A DNA stretch of 64,000 bases from Streptomyces sp. 1222.5 (lineage in GTDB: Bacteria > Actinomycetota > Actinomycetes > Streptomycetales > Streptomycetaceae). Position numbers and translations under genes: made by a program. The notes below the pieces were generated by a model. It was given only the letters and a program-made list of their open reading frames with translations, had not been told where the DNA came from and ran no database searches. The DNA is taken from NCBI RefSeq assembly GCF_900105245.1, contig NZ_FNSZ01000001.1:1922001-1986000 (forward strand), given 5' to 3'. Shown here piece by piece: positions 18,182-26,800 of the stretch. The first letter of the stretch is position 1; each line of letters opens with the position of its first letter.

Positions 18182-18538
18182 CGTGCTCCTCTTACGGCGT
18201 GGTCCTGACCCGGCCCGATGATGCCACGCGCCCGGCCGCAGCCCGGTCCCAGGGGGAGGTCGGCCCCGGCCCGGCCCTCGGCCGAGCGGTCCCCCGGGCC
18301 GTCGCCGGCGCGCGGCCGTACCGGGCCGGAGGTCACGCGAGCCCGTCCGGTTCACCGGCCCTGCGCAGTACCCCGCGCTCGCGCGGGCGCTAAGGCGGCG
18401 CTTGTGTGGGGGCGGTCGGGGCGTGCGGTCGTGCGGTGGCGTTCAGTAGCGTGGTGCGTCGGACAACGCTTGCCGGAGCACGGCACATTCCGCCCCGCCC
18501 CGCGTGGACGTCCCGCCGGGCTTCTGGAAGGACCCCGT
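18182..18538. other. Divergent intergenic region at the left edge of the island
   Basis: 357 bases between the MTHFR-like gene and the first island gene. It is very GC-rich and has no supported gene. It contains the bipartite repeat at 18390-18407 and, just before the SRPBCC start, GGAAGGAC as ribosome binding site. This is the most plausible left boundary between core chromosome and accessory DNA. Confidence 0.55.
18390..18407 (-). promoter_or_regulatory. SARP-box-like repeat 1
   Basis: Plus strand CTAAGGC-GGCG-CTTGTGT; read on the minus strand, ACACAAG-CGCC-GCCTTAG, two AG-ending heptamers with a 4-base spacer. It lies between the divergent MTHFR-like and SRPBCC genes, 132 bases before the latter and 208 from the former, farther than the other sites. 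Confidence 0.5.
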
Positions 18539-18994
18539 ATGCGTCGCATCTCGTCCGCAGTGCACATCTCCGCACCCGCCGAGCAGGTGTGGGCGGTCCT
18601 GACCGACTTCGAGCGGTTCCACGAGTGGAACCCCTTCCTCGTCGAGGCCGCCGGACAGGCCGTTCCGGGCACGCGGCTGAGCCTGCGGTTCCGGCTGCCC
18701 GGCGGCGGGCGGGAGATGGTCTTCACGCCCACCGTGCTGGAGAGCGAGCCCGGCCGGCTTCTGCGCTGGCGGGGCCGGTTCGGCGTGCCGGGCGTCTTCG
18801 ACGGGGTGCACAGCTTCGAGCTCACGGCCCGGGACGGCGGCACGCACGTGCTGCAGAGCGAGCGGTTCAGCGGTCTGCTGGTGCCGTTCTCCGGGGCGGT
18901 CATCACCCCCTCGGAGAAGGGGTTCCAGGCGCTGACCGACGCGCTGAAGGAGCGGGTCGAGTCCGCCTCCGTCCCGGCTCGGCCGCAGGACTGA
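18539..18994 (+). CDS. SRPBCC (START/polyketide cyclase-like) family protein
   Basis: 151 aa from ATG 18539 with GGAAGGAC upstream. The opening ISSAVHISAPAEQVWAVLTD and FERFHEWNPFLVEA is typical of ligand-binding SRPBCC proteins with a deep hydrophobic cavity. No catalytic residues can be named. It resembles the protein at 59169-59783 at the other end of the island (VLTDF, then WNPF, FSG and LVP in the same order). It may bind a lipidic pathway intermediate or help export. Function unproven. Confidence 0.8.
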   Translation: MRRISSAVHISAPAEQVWAVLTDFERFHEWNPFLVEAAGQAVPGTRLSLRFRLPGGGREMVFTPTVLESEPGRLLRWRGRFGVPGVFDGVHSFELTARDGGTHVLQSERFSGLLVPFSGAVITPSEKGFQALTDALKERVESASVPARPQD

Positions 18995-19031
18995 ACGCCG
19001 GGCCGGGCCTGCGGCGTCCGGGGCGCGTCGG

Positions 19032-19049
19032 CTGCAAGAGGAGCTTTAG
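19032..19049 (+). promoter_or_regulatory. SARP-box-like repeat 2 (FAD monooxygenase)
   Basis: CTGCAAG-AGGA-GCTTTAG, two AG-ending heptamers with an 11-base period, 48-65 bases upstream of the FAD-oxidoreductase start and in the same orientation as the gene. CACGAT about 11 bases downstream could serve as a -10. Confidence 0.65.
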
Positions 19050-19096
19050 GGCGCGGTCACACGATCGACCGACCATGACTCCGCTGGAGAGGCAGC

Positions 19097-20365
19097 ATGA
19101 CGATGACAGCAGAGCTGACCGCACAGGTGTGCGTGGTAGGAGGGGGGCCCGCCGGGCTCACGCTCGCCGTGGAGCTCGCCAAGCGTTCCGTTTCGGTGGT
19201 GGTCCTGGAGCAGAGCGGGCATTTCAACCGTTCGTTCCGGGGCGAGTCGGTGTCTCCGGACTCGGTGTGGATGCTGGACCGGCTCGGGCTGCTCGACCGG
19301 CTCGAGGGGACGTACGTCCAGATGCACCACATGGAGATCGTCGACGGTGGCAGCGTCGTGCTGCGGGCCGACCTCTCCGAGTTCCCCTATCCGCATCCCT
19401 ACCCCGTCGAACTCCCCCAGCCGGCCCTGCTCTCCGCGCTCGCCGACGCCGGGCGGGAACACCCCGGCTTCACGCTCGTCCAGTCCGCCACCGCCGTGGG
19501 ATTGCTGCGCGAGCAGGGCGACGACGGACCGGTGACCGGGGTGCGGGCCCGCACACCCGACGGTGAGATCACCGTACGGGCCGCGGTGACGGTGGCGGCC
19601 GACGGCCGGTTCAGCAAGGTGCGGGAGCTGTCCGGACTGTCCTACGAGAAGCTGCCGCTGGACCGGGACGTCATCTGGCTGCGGCTGCCGTTCCCCGAGC
19701 AGTGGGACGGCCACACCTACCGCATCCGCATCCGGGGCGGCGAACACGGGCTGTTCATCCCCACCCATCCGGACAGTGTCCGGGTGGGGCTCAACATCCC
19801 CAAGGGCGGCCTGAAGGCGCTGCGCGCGCAGGGTCTCGGCGCGCTCCACGAGCGCCTGGACCGGCTCGCGCCCGAGCTGTCGGACGCGGTGCGCGACACC
19901 GTGCGCGCCTGGTCGGACACGTCGATGCTGGACATCTTCACCACGCTGGTGCCGCGCTGGTCGACGCCCGGTCTGATCCTCATGGGGGACGCCGCGCACA
20001 CCCTGACGCCGATCCTCGGACAGGGCGTCAACCACGCGATCATCGACGCGGTCACGCTGGCGCCCCTGGTGGAGAAGGCGATGGCCGCCGGCGGCGGCCC
20101 GGAGCGGCTGCAGCGGGCCGGGGAGGCGTTCCAGGAGGCGCGCGAGGAGTCCGTACGCCGTTCCCGTGCCCTCCAGCTGCGCCAGGAACGCCTGTTCGCG
20201 CTGGAGGGGCGGCTCGGCGGCGTGTTCCGCCGGTCGCTGTACCGGGTGATGAACCGCAACCGCTCGGTGCAGCAGCGCGTGCTGTCGCGGGCGTACTTCC
20301 AGGTGCAGCAGCCGGGTCCCACCGTGGCCCGGCGGATGGTGCAGGAGCCCGCCCGGCGGGCCTGA
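19097..20365 (+). CDS. FAD-dependent oxidoreductase / aromatic-type monooxygenase
   Basis: 422 aa. The N-terminal FAD loop VCVVGGGPAGLTLAVELAKR (about residue 10), the middle VAADGRFSKVRELSG (DG motif) and the C-terminal LMGDAAHTLTPILGQG are those of the PHBH/UbiH/geranylgeranyl-reductase superfamily. It may hydroxylate, epoxidise or reduce a double bond in the product; the type cannot be fixed from motifs. It has its own SARP-like box and is convergent with the P450 gene across a strong terminator, so both are likely tailoring enzymes of the island. Confidence 0.87.
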   Translation: MTMTAELTAQVCVVGGGPAGLTLAVELAKRSVSVVVLEQSGHFNRSFRGESVSPDSVWMLDRLGLLDRLEGTYVQMHHMEIVDGGSVVLRADLSEFPYPHPYPVELPQPALLSALADAGREHPGFTLVQSATAVGLLREQGDDGPVTGVRARTPDGEITVRAAVTVAADGRFSKVRELSGLSYEKLPLDRDVIWLRLPFPEQWDGHTYRIRIRGGEHGLFIPTHPDSVRVGLNIPKGGLKALRAQGLGALHERLDRLAPELSDAVRDTVRAWSDTSMLDIFTTLVPRWSTPGLILMGDAAHTLTPILGQGVNHAIIDAVTLAPLVEKAMAAGGGPERLQRAGEAFQEAREESVRRSRALQLRQERLFALEGRLGGVFRRSLYRVMNRNRSVQQRVLSRAYFQVQQPGPTVARRMVQEPARRA

Positions 20366-20420
20366 GCCCGGTCACCGGCGCGGGGGCCGCCCTCGCGCCG
20401 GACGCCGGCACCCGTCGACA

Positions 20421-20462
20421 CGCCGCCGCCCGGATCCCTCGGCAGGGATCCGGGCGGCGGCG
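20421..20462. terminator. Bidirectional terminator between FAD enzyme and P450 genes
   Basis: Perfect 18-base arms (20421-20438 and 20445-20462) around TCGGCA between convergent stop codons. Confidence 0.9.
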
Positions 20463-20484
20463 TTCCGGGGTCACCGGCGGCGGG

Positions 20485-21735
20485 TCACCAGGTGACCGGC
20501 AGACTGCTCAGGGCGTGCACCATCATGCCGCTGGTCATGGTGAGGTTGCCGACCTCGTCGGCCAGGCGCAGCGTCGGGAAGCGGCGGATCAGCGAGGAGA
20601 TGGCGATCTGGAGCTCGGCGCGGGCGAGGGCGGCGCCCAGGCAGAAGTGCGCGCCGTGCCCGAACGCCAGGTGGGCGGAGGCGGACGGCCGGGACGGGTC
20701 GAAGGAGTCGGCGGACTCCCCGAAGCGGTCGGCGTCCTGGTTGGCGGAGCACACCGAGGCGATCACCCCGCTGCCCTCGGGGATGGTCGTGCCGCCGAGC
20801 TCGACGTCCTCCAGCGTGATGCGGAACGGGCCGCCGTCCCCGATGGGGTTGATCCGCAGCAGTTCCTCCACCACGTGGTCGATCGTCCCCGGGTTCTCGC
20901 GCAGCGCGGCCAGGTGCTCGGGGTGCCGGAGGAGGGTCAGCACACAGGTGCCGATCATGCTGACGGTGGTCTCGTGGCCGGCCACGAGCAGGGTGATGCC
21001 CATGGTGATCAGCTCGTGCTCACTGAGCCGGCCGCCGTCCTCGTCGTGGACGGAGACCAGGGCGCCCATCAGGTCGTCGGTGGGTTCCTCGCGCTTGCGC
21101 TGCACCAGCTCGCCGAGGTACTGCACCATCGCCATCCGCTGCTCCAGCACCTCCTCCGGGGTGTGCGAGGTGAGCGAGACGAAGGCGTCGGACCAGGCGC
21201 GGAACCTGCCCCGGTCCTCGAAGGGGACGCCGAGCAGCTCGCAGATGACCATCACCGGCAGCGGGAACGCGAAGACGGGGTTGAGGTCGACGGGCCCGGA
21301 GAGCTTCTCCATCTCGTCCAGCAGCCCGTCGGTGAGCTCCTGGATGCGGGGGCGCAGGTTCTGTACCCGGCGGGCGGTGAACTCGCGGGAGACGAGCTTG
21401 CGCAGCCGGGTGTGCTCGGGCGGGTCCATGGTGAACAGGCTGCCGGCCATGGGCGGGGCCGCGGTGAGCCGCGGGGCCCCCTCGGCGAGCATCGCCGCCC
21501 GGCTGAACCGGCCGTCCGCGAGGACGGTGCGGACGTCGTCGTAACGGCTGACCACGTACCCCTCGTCACCGCTGGGCAGCCGGACGTGGGCCACGGGGCA
21601 CTTGCCGCGCAACTCCTCGTAGACGGGCGGTGTCTGCACGGCCGAGGGGCGGTGGAAGGGGTACTGGAGTCCGGGCTCCGTCCCGGTCTCGGGCGCCGTC
21701 CCGGTGTCGGTGCCGGGCGCTGAGGCGGTGTCCAT
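20485..21735 (-). CDS. Cytochrome P450
   Basis: 416 aa. I-helix AGHETTV (about residue 245), K-helix ExxR-type segment VEELLRINPIGDGG, and heme-binding loop FGHGAHFCLGAALAR (Cys about 360) are intact; this is a typical soluble actinobacterial P450 (CYP105/107-like). It oxidises an unknown substrate and needs ferredoxin. A ferredoxin gene lies 16 kb away in the same island. The N-terminus has a Thr/Gly/Pro-rich extension of about 20 residues. It has a SARP-like box 68-85 bases upstream. Confidence 0.94.
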   Translation of the reverse strand: MDTASAPGTDTGTAPETGTEPGLQYPFHRPSAVQTPPVYEELRGKCPVAHVRLPSGDEGYVVSRYDDVRTVLADGRFSRAAMLAEGAPRLTAAPPMAGSLFTMDPPEHTRLRKLVSREFTARRVQNLRPRIQELTDGLLDEMEKLSGPVDLNPVFAFPLPVMVICELLGVPFEDRGRFRAWSDAFVSLTSHTPEEVLEQRMAMVQYLGELVQRKREEPTDDLMGALVSVHDEDGGRLSEHELITMGITLLVAGHETTVSMIGTCVLTLLRHPEHLAALRENPGTIDHVVEELLRINPIGDGGPFRITLEDVELGGTTIPEGSGVIASVCSANQDADRFGESADSFDPSRPSASAHLAFGHGAHFCLGAALARAELQIAISSLIRRFPTLRLADEVGNLTMTSGMMVHALSSLPVTW

Positions 21736-21802
21736 CGTGTGGCCTCCGGTGCTTCGGAAGGTGCATGCGTTCGGGACTGTCCGGCGAGGTTCGCAGCACC
21801 GG

Positions 21803-21820
21803 CTTGCGCGCCGATAAAGG
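21803..21820 (-). promoter_or_regulatory. SARP-box-like repeat 3 (P450)
   Basis: Plus strand CTTGCGC-GCCG-ATAAAGG; in gene orientation CCTTTAT-CGGC-GCGCAAG. Same spacing as the other sites but with the two half-sites in reverse order. 68 bases upstream of the P450 start. Confidence 0.55.
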
Positions 21821-21916
21821 CCGCCGGAGCCGGTTCGTCCGCTCCCGGCGTCCGGATACGGCGACGGGCCCGCAGCTCTGGGGGGAGAGGCTGCGGGCCC
21901 GGGTTCGCGGGCCGGT

Positions 21917-22333
21917 TCAGCGCAGGCGGCCGTCCGGCGTGCGCAGGCCCTGGCCCAGCGCGCGGGTGAGGGCGATGGTGGTCAGCCAGGACATGCCGAA
22001 GGTGAAGGGGGCGGCGATGTCGTCCGGGCTGTCCCCCAGGAACGAGAAGACCACCATGATCGCGAAGGGGATCAGCGGCCGGTTCAGCAGGTTGTACAGG
22101 GGCACGGCCCGGGGCGCGAGCCGGCCCGGCGCGTGGCGCTGCCCGAGGCCGGCCAGCCGGGGCAGCTCGGGCAGGACCAGGCCGAGGACGGCGGCCGGGT
22201 ACACCCAGCCGGCGTGCTTGACCGCCTCGAAGACGTCCCAGGCCAGCAGCAGGATCCCCACGACTCCCCAGACCACGCGCACCACGGTGGAGGTGGAGCT
22301 CCTCGTGGCGCCGTCGGGTTCGGTCGTCACCAT
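21917..22333 (-). CDS. Small integral membrane protein of unknown function
   Basis: 138 aa from ATG 22331-22333, with GAGGAGAGAAGC directly before it. Hydrophobic stretches at about residues 17-36 (VVRVVWGVVGILLLAWDVF), 45-60 (YPAAVLGLVLPEL) and 85-125 suggest three to four membrane spans. I recognise no family. It lies downstream of its own direct repeat CTGAAGT-CCCA-CTGAAGT, so it is probably part of the regulon. A role in export, immunity or membrane anchoring would fit but is not shown. Confidence 0.7.
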   Translation of the reverse strand: MVTTEPDGATRSSTSTVVRVVWGVVGILLLAWDVFEAVKHAGWVYPAAVLGLVLPELPRLAGLGQRHAPGRLAPRAVPLYNLLNRPLIPFAIMVVFSFLGDSPDDIAAPFTFGMSWLTTIALTRALGQGLRTPDGRLR

Positions 22334-22415
22334 GCTTCTCTCCTCGTGTGGAGACGGACGGACGGCGGGGGCACGGACAGCGGACCGGTCCGGCGGTGCA
22401 GTGTCCCGCGGCGCG

Positions 22416-22433
22416 CTGAAGTCCCACTGAAGT
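22416..22433 (-). promoter_or_regulatory. SARP-box-like repeat 4 (small membrane protein)
   Basis: The clearest of the set: CTGAAGT-CCCA-CTGAAGT on the plus strand, an exact 7-base direct repeat with a 4-base spacer (ACTTCAG-TGGG-ACTTCAG in gene orientation). It lies 83-100 bases upstream of the membrane-protein start and between that gene and the KASIII gene. Confidence 0.7.
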
Positions 22434-22458
22434 CGCAGGTCAGCGACGCGAGTTGCGG

Positions 22459-23517
22459 TCAGGTCGCGCTGGTCGTGCCCCCGCTGCCGGAGCGTTCCCA
22501 TTCCGGTACGTCGACAATCTCCAGCACGGCACAGGTGCAGCTGAATCCCGAGCCGCCGCCGACGAACAGCACATGGTCGCCCAGGCTCAACTCGCCCTGT
22601 TCGACGAGGTGGTTGAAGCCGGCGATCTGGTCCCCGGCACCGAGGTGGCCGACCCGGCGGGCGAAGTCCCAGGTGGACCGCTCCACGGGCAGGCCGAGCA
22701 GCACCGGCACCTGCCACTCCAGCCGGCTGCGTCCGCTGGCCAGGGTCACCACCCGGGACACGTCCGCGAGTTCGATGCCGGCGTCGTCCAGCGCGGTGCC
22801 GACGACGTTCCTCATCACCGCGCCGACCCGTTCGGTGGCCTCCCGGACGCTGCCGTGGGCGCGCATGAAGTGTCCCACCCGGCCCAGCAGGTCCAGGGGT
22901 TCCCCGGACGGCAGGGGCCGCAGCCCGGCCCCGCGGACGACCGCCTCCAGGGAGTTGTCCGATCCGCTCGCGGTGGACAGCAGCCGGGCGAAGCCGCCGG
23001 CGGCGGACAGCAGCAGGGCGGTGCCGCCGTCGCCGTAGACGAAGCCGGGCTCGCTGCTCCACCTCTTCACCAGCGGGGCGCCGAACCGGTCGGCGGTGGT
23101 GACCATCGCGGCTCCGGTGCCCGGCTGGGCGGCGACCTGGCGGGCCGCGACCTCCAGGGCGCCGAGTCCGCCGTTGCACTCCTGCTCGAAGCCGAACGCG
23201 GTCGCGTCCCGGCCGAGGGCGTGACCGGCGACGTAGGAGGCCGCCGGCCACATCTCGACGCCCTGGAACCAGATGCCGCTGTGGATCAGCAGGTTCACCC
23301 GGGACGCGTCGAGACCGGACCGCTTGAGCGCGGTCGTCGCCGCGTGGACCGCCATGTCCGGAGGGGCCATGGACTCCTCGGCGACGGAGACCGACACGAT
23401 CTCGTCGGCCGCGTGCTGCTCCGCGTCGTACGCGCCGGACTCCACGGCCGACCGGGCGGACTCGGGCTCGCCGAGCCACGCCCCCGTCCCGGCCACGTAC
23501 ACGCCTTCCCACCGCAT
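22459..23517 (-). CDS. KASIII-fold acyltransferase (CerJ/DpsC-like triad)
   Basis: 352-aa thiolase-fold protein with nucleophile Cys114 in GFEQECNGGLGALEVA. The FabH elements PHQAN and GNTSAAS are replaced by LASGR (259-263) and RVGHLGAGDQ (288-297). That gives His291 and Asp296 spaced five residues apart, like the Cys/Ser-His-Asp triad described for CerJ and DpsC. Such proteins move acyl groups to an acceptor rather than run ordinary FabH condensation. It is the last gene of a minus-strand set after the decarboxylase-ACP fusion (54 bases), whose ACP is a likely partner. Donor and acceptor are unknown. Confidence 0.85.
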   Translation of the reverse strand: MRWEGVYVAGTGAWLGEPESARSAVESGAYDAEQHAADEIVSVSVAEESMAPPDMAVHAATTALKRSGLDASRVNLLIHSGIWFQGVEMWPAASYVAGHALGRDATAFGFEQECNGGLGALEVAARQVAAQPGTGAAMVTTADRFGAPLVKRWSSEPGFVYGDGGTALLLSAAGGFARLLSTASGSDNSLEAVVRGAGLRPLPSGEPLDLLGRVGHFMRAHGSVREATERVGAVMRNVVGTALDDAGIELADVSRVVTLASGRSRLEWQVPVLLGLPVERSTWDFARRVGHLGAGDQIAGFNHLVEQGELSLGDHVLFVGGGSGFSCTCAVLEIVDVPEWERSGSGGTTSAT

Positions 23518-23571
23518 GGTGGCTCCTCTCGTCCTGTGTCGTCGGGATGTCCTGGCCGGCGGCCGGCCCGC

Positions 23572-25224
23572 TCAGGCCGGTCCGACGGAGCTGTCGCGCA
23601 GGGCGGACACCACACGCCACAGCGCGGCCGGGGTGGCGAAGGTGTCGGCGACCAGCTCCGAGTCGGGTACGGCGATTCCGTAGGTCTGCTCGACCCGGAC
23701 CAGGGTCTCCACCATGGCGAGCGAGTCCAGGCCCGCCGCCTTCAGGCTGCTGTCGGGCCGCAGCGGCCCCTGGGAGGCGAGCCTGGGCAGCAGTTCGAGC
23801 AGGAGTTCCTCGTACGCCTTGTCCCAGGGCGGCGCTGCCGCGTCGGTCGCGGGGACGGCGGCAATGGTGTCGGTCATGGCGGCGGATTCCTCCGTACGGG
23901 ATGCGGTGAGGGGCTCGGCGTCGTGGCGGCCGAGGGCCAGACGCGTGGCGGAGACGACCTCGTGGCCGTCGACGACGATCTCGGCGGGTGCCGGATGGCC
24001 GAGGAAGCCGAGGAGGCTCGCGGACAGTCCGTAGGCGCCGACGTTGGGGAAGGCCAGCAGGTCCCCCGGGCGCAGTCCGGGCAGTTCGGCGGCCCGGGCC
24101 AGGATGTCGGCGGGGGTGCACAGCGGGCCGGCGAGGGTGACGGCGGCCGGCCGGGGGCCGTCCGCGGGGGCTTCGTCCCGCAGGCCCCGGGTCTCCGGGT
24201 GGTCGTCGCCGGGGTCCGCCGGGTCGAGCGGCCGGGCGGACAGCGGGAGCAGCCGGCCCAGGCCGGACAGCCCGCCCAGGTGGTTGATGCCGGAGTCGAG
24301 CACCGCGTACGCGCTGCCCCGGCTGTGCTTCACGTCGGTGACAGTGGCCACCAACTGCCCGCTGTCGCCGACCAGGTAGCGGCCGGACTCGAAGGCGACC
24401 ACCGGCTCGCCGTCCCGCCAGCCGGGCAGGTGCTCGTCCAGCACGGCCGTCAGTGCCGCCCGCAGACCGCGGTAGACGGGGCGCTCGCCGGGTGTGGCGT
24501 AGGGCGCGGCGAATCCTCCGCCCAGGTCCAGGAGGTGCAGCGGGATGCCGAGTTCGGTGCGCAGGCGGGCCGCGGTGCGCACGCTCTGCGCGAGTTCGGC
24601 GCACAGGCCGTCCTCGTCCCGGGCGTTGGTCAGCGGGAAGAAGTGCATCCCGACGATCCGGGTGCCCTCGGCGAGCAGCCGGGCCCGGTGCTCGGTCAGG
24701 TCGTCGAGGTCGAAGCCGAACTGCGAGGGGGCGCCGGTCATCCGCAGCCCCGCCTGGCCGGGCGCGCCGGCGGCGTTGATCCGCAGGACGCAGTCGGCCG
24801 TGACGCCCTGCGCGTGCGCGGCGGCGCCGATCCGCTCCAGGTCGCCGAAGGACTCGGCGGAGAAGGTGCGCATCCCCGCGGTGATCGCCTCGTCCAGTTC
24901 GGCACGCACCTTGCCGGGGCCGGAGTACATCAGCTCGCCGGCGGGGTGGCCGGCCTGGAGCGCCGCGGCGAGTTCGCCGCGCGAGGTGACCTCGGCGCGG
25001 GCGCCGCCCCGGCGGAGTTCGGCCACGAGGGCCGGGTGCGGGTTGGCCTTGAGGGAGTAGTAGACGCGGCTCGGCTGCGGCAGGGCGGCGCGCAGGTCCG
25101 CCAGCGCGGTCCGTACCCGGTCCAGGTCGTAGACGTAGAGCGGGCTGCCGTACCGCTCGGCGAGGCGGCGGACGGCCGGGGCGGCGGGGCCGGTCTGCCC
25201 GGCCACGTCCCTGTCAGTGCTCAT
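23572..25224 (-). CDS. PLP-dependent decarboxylase fused to an acyl carrier protein
   Basis: 550 aa. Residues about 15-440 are a fold-III (alanine-racemase-like) decarboxylase of the DapDC/ODC/BtrK type: Lys59 in YYSLKANPHP for the Schiff base, LDLGGGFAAPY for the PLP phosphate, PLCTPADIL and NVGAYG. After an Ala-rich linker, residues about 465-545 form an ACP with phosphopantetheine Ser in LKAAGLDSLAMVE. BtrK and VinO decarboxylate an amino acid while it is tethered to an ACP; a fused ACP makes that reaction in cis attractive here. The 3' end of the AMP-ligase gene overlaps its start by 11 bases. The amino-acid substrate (Glu, Asp, Orn, Lys or a derivative) cannot be read. Confidence 0.88.
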   Translation of the reverse strand: MSTDRDVAGQTGPAAPAVRRLAERYGSPLYVYDLDRVRTALADLRAALPQPSRVYYSLKANPHPALVAELRRGGARAEVTSRGELAAALQAGHPAGELMYSGPGKVRAELDEAITAGMRTFSAESFGDLERIGAAAHAQGVTADCVLRINAAGAPGQAGLRMTGAPSQFGFDLDDLTEHRARLLAEGTRIVGMHFFPLTNARDEDGLCAELAQSVRTAARLRTELGIPLHLLDLGGGFAAPYATPGERPVYRGLRAALTAVLDEHLPGWRDGEPVVAFESGRYLVGDSGQLVATVTDVKHSRGSAYAVLDSGINHLGGLSGLGRLLPLSARPLDPADPGDDHPETRGLRDEAPADGPRPAAVTLAGPLCTPADILARAAELPGLRPGDLLAFPNVGAYGLSASLLGFLGHPAPAEIVVDGHEVVSATRLALGRHDAEPLTASRTEESAAMTDTIAAVPATDAAAPPWDKAYEELLLELLPRLASQGPLRPDSSLKAAGLDSLAMVETLVRVEQTYGIAVPDSELVADTFATPAALWRVVSALRDSSVGPA

Positions 25225-26800
25225 CGGTGCCCTCCACGAGGCGGCGGCGCAGTTCCTTGCGGTCGGTCTTGCCGTTGGGGGTGAGCGGAAGCGCGGGCAG
25301 CACGTGGCAGACGTCCGGGACCTTGGCGGCCTCCAGGCGGTCGCCGAGCCGGGCCAGCACCTGCTCGCCGGTGAGTGCGGGCGTCTCGCCGACGACGAAC
25401 AGGACCATGTCGCGGTCCTCCTCCGGGACCAGCAGCGCCGCCTCGCGCACGTCGTCGATGTCCAGTACGGCGGACTCGATCTCGACGGAGCTCATGCGCG
25501 AGCCCCGGCGCTTGAACAGGTCGTCGCGGCGGCCCTGGAAGTAGACGTGGCCGTCGTCGTCGAGCCGTCCGTAGTCGCCGGTGTGCAGGGTGACCGGGCC
25601 GCCGTCCGCGGGGCGCCGGAAGCGCAGCGCGGTCGGTTCCGGGGCCCGCCAGTAGCCGGCCATCACGTGCGGGCCGCGGACCACGATCTCGCCGGTCTCC
25701 CCCGGTGCCAGGGGCCGTCCCTCGTCGTCGACGACGAGCACCTCGGTGCCGGGCAGCGCGGGCCCGACCGAGCCGGGGCGGGCCAGGTCGCCGTCGGGCT
25801 CCAGGATGGTGATCCGCTTGCACTCGGTGGTGCCGTACATGGGCACCACGGCGGCGCCGCGGAAGGTCTCCCGGAGCGAGGCGATGAGCGGGGCGTTGAG
25901 CGTGGCGCCGGTGTTGGTGAACATGCGGATGCGGGTGGGCCGGGTGTCGCGGGAGGCGAGGCGGACCAGGAGTTCGCCGAGGGAGGGGACCAGCGGTACG
26001 ACCGTGGCGCCGTGGTCACGGGCGAAGCCCAGGACGCGGGCGTGGTCGGCGGGGCCGGACAGCAGCAGCTCGGCGCCGGCGAGGGCGCAGAGCAGGATCT
26101 GGTAGAGGCCGTAGTCGAAGGAGAGCGGGACGGCGGTGAGCACGACGTCGTCCGGGCGGTAGCCGAGCCGGGCCTCGATGGCGCGGGCGGCGAACGCGAC
26201 GGGGCCGTGCGGACAGGCCACCGCCTTGGGCGCCGAGGTGCTGCCCGAGGTGTAGATGAGCAGGGCGAGCCGGTCGGCGGGGACCTCCCGTTCGGTGCGG
26301 GCGGCCGGGTCGGCGGGTCCGGACAGGTCGAGCTCCGCGGCGACGGCGACGGGTGTGCCGGCGGGCCAGGTCAGGCCCTCGGCGCCGGTGCGCTCCGCGG
26401 CGTCCACGACGATCAGGGAGGGTTCGGAGTCGGCGAGCACGGCCTTGAGGTGGAACGCCTTCATGCCGGGGTTGATCGGCACCAGGACGGCGCCGCGGCG
26501 CCAGGTTCCGTACAGCAGGGCGGTGAACTCGCGGGCGCTGTCGACGCGGGCCAGCACCCGGTCGCCGGGCCGGATCCCGTGGCCGTCCAGGACGCGGGCG
26601 AAGGAGTCGGCGGCGGCGTCGAGCTGTGCGTAGGTCCAGGCGCCCTCGCGGTCGCGCACGGCCGGTGCGCCGGGGCTCCGGTCGACGGCGGCCGTGAGGA
26701 AGACCTCGGCCGCGTTGGCCACCCGGGGGGCGGCCGAAGTGCCGACGGCGTCGTCTATCAGGGCGGTGGCGGGGGCGGATCCGAGTGCGGTCGCGGTCAT
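25214..26800 (-). CDS. AMP-dependent acyl/aminoacyl ligase
   Basis: 528-aa ANL-family adenylating enzyme. The P-loop LLIYTSGSTSAPKAVACPHG (about residue 180), GTTECKRITILE (A5 region), HTGDYGRLDDDGHVYFQGR and the C-terminal PLTPNGKTDRKELRRRL with the catalytic Lys are present. It resembles stand-alone ligases that load acids or amino acids onto free ACPs. Overlap with the decarboxylase-ACP gene strongly suggests it charges that ACP. It starts at ATG 26800, overlapping the stop of an 88-codon small gene by 4 bases. Confidence 0.9.
   Translation of the reverse strand: MTATALGSAPATALIDDAVGTSAAPRVANAAEVFLTAAVDRSPGAPAVRDREGAWTYAQLDAAADSFARVLDGHGIRPGDRVLARVDSAREFTALLYGTWRRGAVLVPINPGMKAFHLKAVLADSEPSLIVVDAAERTGAEGLTWPAGTPVAVAAELDLSGPADPAARTEREVPADRLALLIYTSGSTSAPKAVACPHGPVAFAARAIEARLGYRPDDVVLTAVPLSFDYGLYQILLCALAGAELLLSGPADHARVLGFARDHGATVVPLVPSLGELLVRLASRDTRPTRIRMFTNTGATLNAPLIASLRETFRGAAVVPMYGTTECKRITILEPDGDLARPGSVGPALPGTEVLVVDDEGRPLAPGETGEIVVRGPHVMAGYWRAPEPTALRFRRPADGGPVTLHTGDYGRLDDDGHVYFQGRRDDLFKRRGSRMSSVEIESAVLDIDDVREAALLVPEEDRDMVLFVVGETPALTGEQVLARLGDRLEAAKVPDVCHVLPALPLTPNGKTDRKELRRRLVEGTDEH

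Noticed and set aside
22453..25284. Long plus-strand frame opposite the KASIII and decarboxylase-ACP genes, and similar frames at 15538-17622 and 47917-50352
   Set aside because: All are shadows of strongly supported minus-strand genes and show no domain.
23572..26800. A non-ribosomal peptide synthetase
   Set aside because: The adenylating enzyme is stand-alone and there is no condensation or thioesterase domain; the carrier is attached to a decarboxylase.
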